Assembly: GCA_016200385.1 (NCBI GenBank)
Contig: JACQEV010000096.1
Location: 1-9,321 of the forward strand
Origin: Candidatus Methylomirabilota bacterium
GTDB taxonomy: Bacteria; Methylomirabilota; Methylomirabilia; Methylomirabilales; Methylomirabilaceae
Direction of reading: 5' to 3'
Length of the DNA stretch: 9,321 nt
The position numbers and the translations under genes are program-made. The notes beneath the pieces were generated by a model. It was given only the letters and a program-made list of their open reading frames with translations, had not been told where the DNA came from and did no database searches. Below, piece by piece: positions 5,358 through 9,321 of the stretch (positions are counted from its first letter, which is position 1; every line of letters starts with the position of its first letter).

Positions 5358-6197
5358 ATGGAGTCACGGCTCGTCCGGATTGGGCACAGTCCCGACCCGG
5401 ACGATGCATTTATGTTCTACGCCTTGGCCAAGGAGAAATTGGACACCGGCGGGCTTCGCTTTCAACATCTGCTCGAAGAGATCGAGACGCTCAACGGTTG
5501 GGCGTTACAAGGCAGGCTGGAGGTCACGGCCATCTCGGCCCACGCCTACGCGTATGTGGCTGACCGCTACTTCCTGTTGCCGCATGGGGCCAGCGTCGGC
5601 CGGAATTACGGGCCGATTCTCGTGGCGAGGCGCAGGCTCGATCCGGCCGAGCTGCGCGGCAAGCGAATTGCCGTCCCCGGGAAACTCACCACGGCATTCC
5701 TTGTGTTGCGCCTCTGCCTAGACGACTTCCGCGCCCTTGAGGTCCCGTTCGACCGGATCTTCGACTCGGTCGAGCGGGGCGAGGCGGAAGCCGGCCTCGT
5801 CATCCACGAGGGGCAGCTCACGTACAAGGCTCGCGGCTTTACGAAATTGCTGGATCTGGGGGTCTGGTGGCACGGGAAGACCGGCCTCCCGCTGCCGCTC
5901 GGGGCCAACGCCATCCGTAAGGACCTGGACGAGCCACTGTGTCTGGAAGTCTCGCGACTCCTTCGGGCGAGCATCGACTATGGGCTGGCCCACCGGGAGG
6001 AGGCCCTCCGGTACGCCCTGGAGTTCGGCCGCGGGATGGACTCGGCGTTGGCCGATCACTTCGTCGGAATGTATGTGAACGAGGACACCCGCGCCTGGAA
6101 TCCGGAGAGCCGACGAGGGCTCGAGCAGCTCCTGAACATGGCATGGGAGCAGGGCCTGATCACGAAGCGGGTTCACCCGGAGTTCCTCCTCAGCTAA
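5358..6197 (+). CDS. mqnD: 1,4-dihydroxy-6-naphthoate synthase (MqnA/MqnD family, futalosine pathway)
   Basis: MqnD converts cyclic dehypoxanthine futalosine to 1,4-dihydroxy-6-naphthoate in the futalosine route to menaquinone. The 279-residue protein has a two-lobed solute-binding-protein fold and no signal peptide. Its opening IGHSPDPDDAFMFYAL matches the family SPxPxDxFxFxAL motif. VETLN-like EIETLNGWALQGRLEVTAIS, HAYAYVADRYFLL and GPILVARR follow, then GKRIAVPGKLTTA. GLVIHEGQLTY carries His150, which matches the histidine proposed as catalytic base in MqnD. DLGVWWHGKTGLPLPLGAN is strongly conserved in MqnD. MqnA or an uncharacterised family member is the main alternative. The gene starts 14 nt after the chlorite-dismutase-family stop, with AGG at 5349-5351 as a weak ribosome binding site, so both share a transcript. 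Its presence suggests menaquinone-based respiration. Confidence 0.8.
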   Translation: MESRLVRIGHSPDPDDAFMFYALAKEKLDTGGLRFQHLLEEIETLNGWALQGRLEVTAISAHAYAYVADRYFLLPHGASVGRNYGPILVARRRLDPAELRGKRIAVPGKLTTAFLVLRLCLDDFRALEVPFDRIFDSVERGEAEAGLVIHEGQLTYKARGFTKLLDLGVWWHGKTGLPLPLGANAIRKDLDEPLCLEVSRLLRASIDYGLAHREEALRYALEFGRGMDSALADHFVGMYVNEDTRAWNPESRRGLEQLLNMAWEQGLITKRVHPEFLLS

Positions 6198-6336
6198 ACG
6201 TCCCACCGGCCACCTTTCCTCGTCTCCTCGATTCGATCCGATTCCAATCGCCGCGCGACCACACGCGAGCTATTCCGCTGAGAAACCTGAGGGCCTGCGA
6301 TCTGCCAGTGTGGAAGGGGGGCTTTACCGGAAGGGT
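6198..6336. other. Convergent spacer between mqnD and the response regulator
   Basis: This 139-nt spacer lies between two converging genes. I see no gene and no clear hairpin with a T-tract. A bidirectional terminator is expected here but cannot be pointed to. Confidence 0.4.
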
Positions 6337-6975
6337 TCAGACCAGGCCTTTGTCCTGGGCGTAGAGAGTCAGCTCCAGGCGTCCGTCCACGTGGAGCTTT
6401 TCGTAGATATGGTGCAGGTGAATCTTGACCGTGCCTTCGCTGATGGTCAATTTGTCAGCGATCTCCTTGTTATGCAGCCCGCTGGCGACCAATCGCACGA
6501 TCTGTAACTCGCGCGGCGTCAGGACCCCGGCGATCTCCCGCTCCCCGGCCTCGCGCCGCAGCATTGTTTCCATGGCACGACCCAAGGAGCGTTTCTCCCA
6601 CCATTGCCCGCCAGCGTGGACCTTGTGAATGCACTTCACCAGAAGCTGGGGCGCCATTTCTTTCAGCACCACACCGTTCACGCGGAGCCGGATGGCCTCT
6701 AGGGCCTCGGCGTCGCTCATCTCGGCCGTCAGGAGCACGACCCGCGTCGGCCGCTTCTCCTTCCTCACCTCCCGCAGCACTGCCAGGCCATCCTTGCCGG
6801 GCATGCGGAGATCGAGGATCAAGACATCCGGGCGGTGCTTGCGCACCGCCTGCAGGGTTTCCTCGCCGTCCCTACAGCGGGCGAGCACCTTGAAGTCTTC
6901 CTCCTGTCGAAACAGGTGGTCCAGCCCGTCGAGGATTATGGGGTGATCGTCAGCCAGCACCAAGCCGATAGGCAT
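6337..6975 (-). CDS. NarL/LuxR-family response regulator
   Basis: A 212-residue two-domain DNA-binding regulator. The receiver domain (about 1-120) has the acidic pair D9-D10, phospho-acceptor Asp55 in LILDLRMPGKDG, the switch Thr83 in VVLLTAEM and the conserved Lys105. A LuxR-type helix-turn-helix (about 151-207) runs from LTPRELQIVRLVASGLHNKE to EGTVKIHLHHIYEKLHV, with the usual GLHNKEIA and GTVKIHLHHI helices. The ATG at 6975 is preferred over upstream in-frame starts because the receiver begins directly at MPIGLVLADD and GGGAG (6986-6982 on the minus strand) precedes it. The kinase stop is separated from this ATG by a single base, so the pair is translationally coupled. Its targets are unknown; it could regulate its own operon or distant genes. 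Confidence 0.93.
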   Translation of the reverse strand: MPIGLVLADDHPIILDGLDHLFRQEEDFKVLARCRDGEETLQAVRKHRPDVLILDLRMPGKDGLAVLREVRKEKRPTRVVLLTAEMSDAEALEAIRLRVNGVVLKEMAPQLLVKCIHKVHAGGQWWEKRSLGRAMETMLRREAGEREIAGVLTPRELQIVRLVASGLHNKEIADKLTISEGTVKIHLHHIYEKLHVDGRLELTLYAQDKGLV

Positions 6976-6976
6976 G

Positions 6977-8677
6977 TCATTCTCCCGCGTTCGCGAGCGG
7001 CAGGGTGATCTCCAGTCGCGACCCGGAGTCAGTCGATTTGATCGACAAAGATCCCCCCACAGACGCAATCCTTTCCTTCAGCATCACCGGCCCCAGTTTC
7101 CTGTCAGTCAAGGCGGTGTGGTCATAGTACCCGCGGAAGGGAAAGCCGACACCGTTATCATCCACAGTGATCTGCACCTGATTGTCCTGTGAGCCAATTT
7201 CCAGGCGCACAACCGAGGCATTGGCGTGCCGTGCGGCGTTGATCAGAGCTTCATGGACAATGTGATAGATTTCGTCTGCGAATTCCTTGGAAATCCGCGG
7301 CTCCAGGTACTCCTCCTTGAATTCAACGCGCAGGCCCCACTGGCGCTCGACCCGTTTGACAAGTTCGTCCAGCCGTGCGGCCAGGCTGGTTTGCGCCACG
7401 GAAGCGCCAGGCTTTTCTGGTTTCAGCCCTTGGATTAGCAGTCGCAGGTCACGTTGCTGGGTGGTGATCAGACTCTGGATTTCCAGCAACGGCTTGCGGG
7501 CCGTCTCCGGATCTTCTTCCAGCATGCGGCGCACGGATTCCAATTGCAGGGCGGCCCCGGTAAGGGATTGAAGCACCCCATCATGCAGGTCGCGGGCGAG
7601 GCGGTTGCGTTCCTCCGTCACCGCCTTTTGCTGGAACCCTTGCAATAGATAGAACTGGTCCATGCTGGCGGTTACCAGGCGGGCAACGATTTTGCCTAGC
7701 ACCAAGTCATCCGAGGTCATGCCCGATTTGTCCAAGCAAAAAAGGCGTCCGTCCAAGGTTTCCCCGCGCAAGCGCAATGAAAGGACGGCGTTCATGCCAA
7801 ACCAGGCTTGCAGCATGGGATGGAGCGGTGAGCCGCGCCAGTGCCGCAGGCCGGCGGGGGACGCATAAAGCACCGTGGCAACCGGGGCGCCGGCATCCTG
7901 ACAAAGAAAGTCAGCGTCGGCCAATGGATCAACGACCAGCGGCTGGAATGCGGCTGGTGTCTCGCGGCTCCAGTGGAGTTCGCCGCGAGGTCTCATCGCC
8001 AGGTGGATCCTGGGATCCTCCGCCACCTGCCAGGCCATGAGCGCCCGGGGCGCACCAAGGATCCTCGCGGCGTTATCCAACGCCTCGCCAACCAGCTCCT
8101 GGGCTTCTCGCGGGACCGTGCGGGGCCATGCCGCCAGCATCGACGTCTCGCTGTGCACCCGCTGTTCGCCTGCTCCCAGGTACCCTACCAATATCGCGAC
8201 CGCCCCCAGGTACAGGCTACGGATAATGAAGCGAGTAAGCTCGAAGGACGGGTCGCGCAGAACTTCTGCCCCGTACACTCCCATGCCGATATATATCGCC
8301 AGGGCTGCCACCGCGGTCCACAGCGTCCCGCGCCACTGCCAGCGAAGCGTCGCCACTAGCAGCAAAAACACAAAGTAGAGGAAAAAAGGGCTGGTCGGAT
8401 TTTCCGTGAAATACATGATGAGGGAGAAGACCACCACATCCAAGACGTGCATGCTGGCCCCCCAGTGTCCAAGAGGCGTGTCCGAGCGCCACACGAGCAA
8501 GGCCACGAGCAGCGCATAGGCAAGGTAGCCGGTCAGCAAGGCATACGTCGGGTTCGTGCACCTTGCGGGCTGCGAAGGGTCCAGCGAGATTGCCAGAGGG
8601 GTAAAGGCCGCCAGCACTACCCGTCCTATGGCAATGAGGCGTTCGGCGCGACTCTGCGGGGAGTACGGCGAATCCAT
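6977..8677 (-). CDS. Membrane-bound sensor histidine kinase (HisKA_3 / NarX-type)
   Basis: A 566-residue kinase that should phosphorylate the adjacent NarL-type regulator. About six hydrophobic segments lie between residues 15 and 168 (near 15-31, 45-62, 76-90, 98-112, 120-137 and 150-168). A cytoplasmic sensory section of about 180 residues, GAF-like in position and length but with no motif I can verify, comes next. The HisKA_3 dimerisation helix contains EERNRLARDLHDGVLQSLTG with phospho-acceptor His365. The ATPase part has the N-box HEALINAARHAN (Asn480), G1 DDNGVGF (about 506-512) and LKERIASVGGSLSIKS near the end. An in-frame GTG two codons upstream (8683) is an alternative start. ATG 8677 is chosen because the -10 of a good promoter lies 7 nt upstream of it. 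The short sensory loops suggest sensing within the membrane or in the cytosol; the signal is unknown. Confidence 0.92.
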   Translation of the reverse strand: MDSPYSPQSRAERLIAIGRVVLAAFTPLAISLDPSQPARCTNPTYALLTGYLAYALLVALLVWRSDTPLGHWGASMHVLDVVVFSLIMYFTENPTSPFFLYFVFLLLVATLRWQWRGTLWTAVAALAIYIGMGVYGAEVLRDPSFELTRFIIRSLYLGAVAILVGYLGAGEQRVHSETSMLAAWPRTVPREAQELVGEALDNAARILGAPRALMAWQVAEDPRIHLAMRPRGELHWSRETPAAFQPLVVDPLADADFLCQDAGAPVATVLYASPAGLRHWRGSPLHPMLQAWFGMNAVLSLRLRGETLDGRLFCLDKSGMTSDDLVLGKIVARLVTASMDQFYLLQGFQQKAVTEERNRLARDLHDGVLQSLTGAALQLESVRRMLEEDPETARKPLLEIQSLITTQQRDLRLLIQGLKPEKPGASVAQTSLAARLDELVKRVERQWGLRVEFKEEYLEPRISKEFADEIYHIVHEALINAARHANASVVRLEIGSQDNQVQITVDDNGVGFPFRGYYDHTALTDRKLGPVMLKERIASVGGSLSIKSTDSGSRLEITLPLANAGE

Positions 8678-8684
8678 GCCCACC

Positions 8685-8714
8685 AGACTAGGTGCGCTCC
8701 CCCAACCTTGTCAA
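8685..8714 (-). promoter_or_regulatory. Sigma70-type promoter of the two-component operon, possibly leaderless
   Basis: On the minus strand a perfect -35 TTGACA (8714-8709) is 18 nt from TAGTCT (8690-8685), three of six to the -10 consensus. Initiation 7-8 nt after the -10 would fall on or next to the kinase ATG at 8677, leaving no room for a ribosome binding site. GGGGGAG (8703-8697) lies within the promoter spacer and would not be in such a transcript. The -10 is weak, so a promoter further upstream remains possible. Confidence 0.45.
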
Positions 8715-9026
8715 GCGAATTCCCGGGAGGGTGGTCGATAGGAATTTGAGCGTCCACCCAAGCATGCCTCGAAAACTTCTTGCGTCTTTGTACCCCCCTT
8801 CCAACAGCGCACTCAAAGGTAAATGTGAACTATGGGCGCAGTCGTACGCGCGCGCCAGCAATGCGGAAAATGGGTTTAGGGCCCCTCCTACCGATGATGA
8901 TGATTGGAGCAAGTCAGGTAACCCCCGGTCCGCGCTCGAAAGCGCATCGTCCCCCCACCGAAATGGCCGGGCAGATCCTGGCGAAATTTATATCACAGGG
9001 TATAAGAAAATGTATCCGTAGCTATA

Positions 9027-9056
9027 TTGTTTTGTCCGCCACGCTGAATCTACAAT
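9027..9056 (+). promoter_or_regulatory. Promoter-like element pointing to the right edge
   Basis: TTGTTT (9027-9032) and TACAAT (9051-9056, five of six to the -10 consensus) are 18 nt apart. In AT-rich DNA such matches are frequent. It could drive a gene beyond the window or a small RNA, but no downstream gene is visible. Confidence 0.25.
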
Positions 9057-9109
9057 CGCTAGAAAAAAGCAGCAACAGCTAAGAGAATTCCATATCGGTC
9101 GCAATTAGA

Positions 9110-9127
9110 TTAAAGAGGTTAAAGAGG
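9110..9127 (+). repeat. Tandem repeat of TTAAAGAGG (two copies)
   Basis: Two exact adjacent copies of a 9-base unit lie in the AT-rich tail. The function is unknown; it may be slippage or a regulatory motif. Confidence 0.5.
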
Positions 9128-9208
9128 ATTCCTCACGCCACCATTAGACCAAAATTGAACATGGACTAGCTTAGAACAGCAGAAAGAACGATTGCTTTGT
9201 CAAGATTG

Positions 9209-9233
9209 GTTCGAGCTAAACACAGTTCGAGCT
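9209..9233 (+). repeat. Direct repeat of GTTCGAGCT, 16 bp apart
   Basis: Two exact copies of a 9-base sequence start 16 bp apart in non-coding DNA. Short spaced direct repeats upstream of a gene can be operator half-sites, but the gene they would serve is outside the window. Confidence 0.4.
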
Positions 9234-9321
9234 TATTAACCATCTCACGATTGTATCTGCCAAATCAAAGGAGAGTCACCGCCCCAAACATCATTGCCCT
9301 AAGACTAAGACTCAGATCTCG

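Larger units (their letters stand above)
8715..9321. other. Right-edge non-coding region, AT-rich from about 8980
   Basis: No frame here has recognisable protein sequence or a supported start. The first ~260 bases keep the GC-rich composition of the genes. Bases 9001-9180 are only about 37-43% G+C by hand count, far below neighbouring genes. The region holds a 9-bp tandem repeat, a 9-bp direct repeat and one promoter-like element. AAAGGAG at 9267-9273 resembles a Shine-Dalgarno sequence, but no start codon follows at a usable distance. Confidence 0.5.

Noticed and set aside
8692..9021. 109-codon + strand frame upstream of the sensor kinase
   Set aside because: There is no ribosome binding site and no recognisable domain, and it overlaps the kinase promoter and crosses the change in base composition.
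9205..9235. GGTTCGAGC resembling a tRNA T-loop
   Set aside because: The flanking bases do not form a T-stem, and no acceptor, D or anticodon arms can be built upstream.
9027..9321. Repeats in the AT-rich tail as a CRISPR array or att site
   Set aside because: The repeats are only nine bases with two copies each, no regular spacers, and no integrase or cas gene in view.

Overview
The window is a stretch of bacterial chromosome with high GC in its genes and a clearly AT-richer last ~300 bases. No phage, transposase, CRISPR array, rRNA or tRNA gene is visible. A futalosine-pathway menaquinone gene (mqnD), a chlorite-dismutase/HemQ-family gene and a GC-rich RRM protein fit a deep-branching Gram-negative-like lineage such as Nitrospirota or Methylomirabilota. 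That placement is a guess from gene content, not a demonstrated assignment.

Left block, + strand (1-3402): the C-terminus of an M48 (Ste24-like) membrane protease, threonine synthase (thrC), an isoaspartyl peptidase/L-asparaginase-type Ntn-hydrolase (iaaA) and an AI-2E-family (PerM/YdiK-like) membrane protein. The first three overlap at stop/start junctions and the fourth follows after 26 nt, so this looks like one transcript read from outside the window.

Middle block (3403-6197): after a 374-nt convergent spacer, two minus-strand genes encode ribosomal protein bS21 (rpsU) and, downstream of it, a small glycine-rich RRM RNA-binding protein. rpsU has a recognisable sigma70-type promoter and a structured leader of about 130 nt. 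The leader holds a terminator-like hairpin and a hairpin that places the Shine-Dalgarno sequence in a stem and the AUG in its loop. A divergent promoter drives a chlorite-dismutase-family gene and mqnD on the + strand. A perfect 8-bp inverted repeat lies between the two promoters. The chlorite-dismutase-family gene is broken: its N-terminal 30 or so codons and its C-terminal part are in different frames, and the middle of the N-terminal domain is missing.

Right block, minus strand (6337-8714): a NarL/LuxR-type response regulator and its membrane-bound HisKA_3 sensor kinase, with one nucleotide between the kinase stop and the regulator start. A TTGACA-type promoter lies so close to the kinase ATG that the message may be leaderless.

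Right edge (8715-9321): no convincing gene, an AT-rich composition, a short tandem repeat, a direct repeat and one promoter-like element pointing out of the window.

I see no complete new biological system. The items most worth a second look are the rpsU leader, the truncated chlorite-dismutase-family gene and the possibly leaderless two-component operon.
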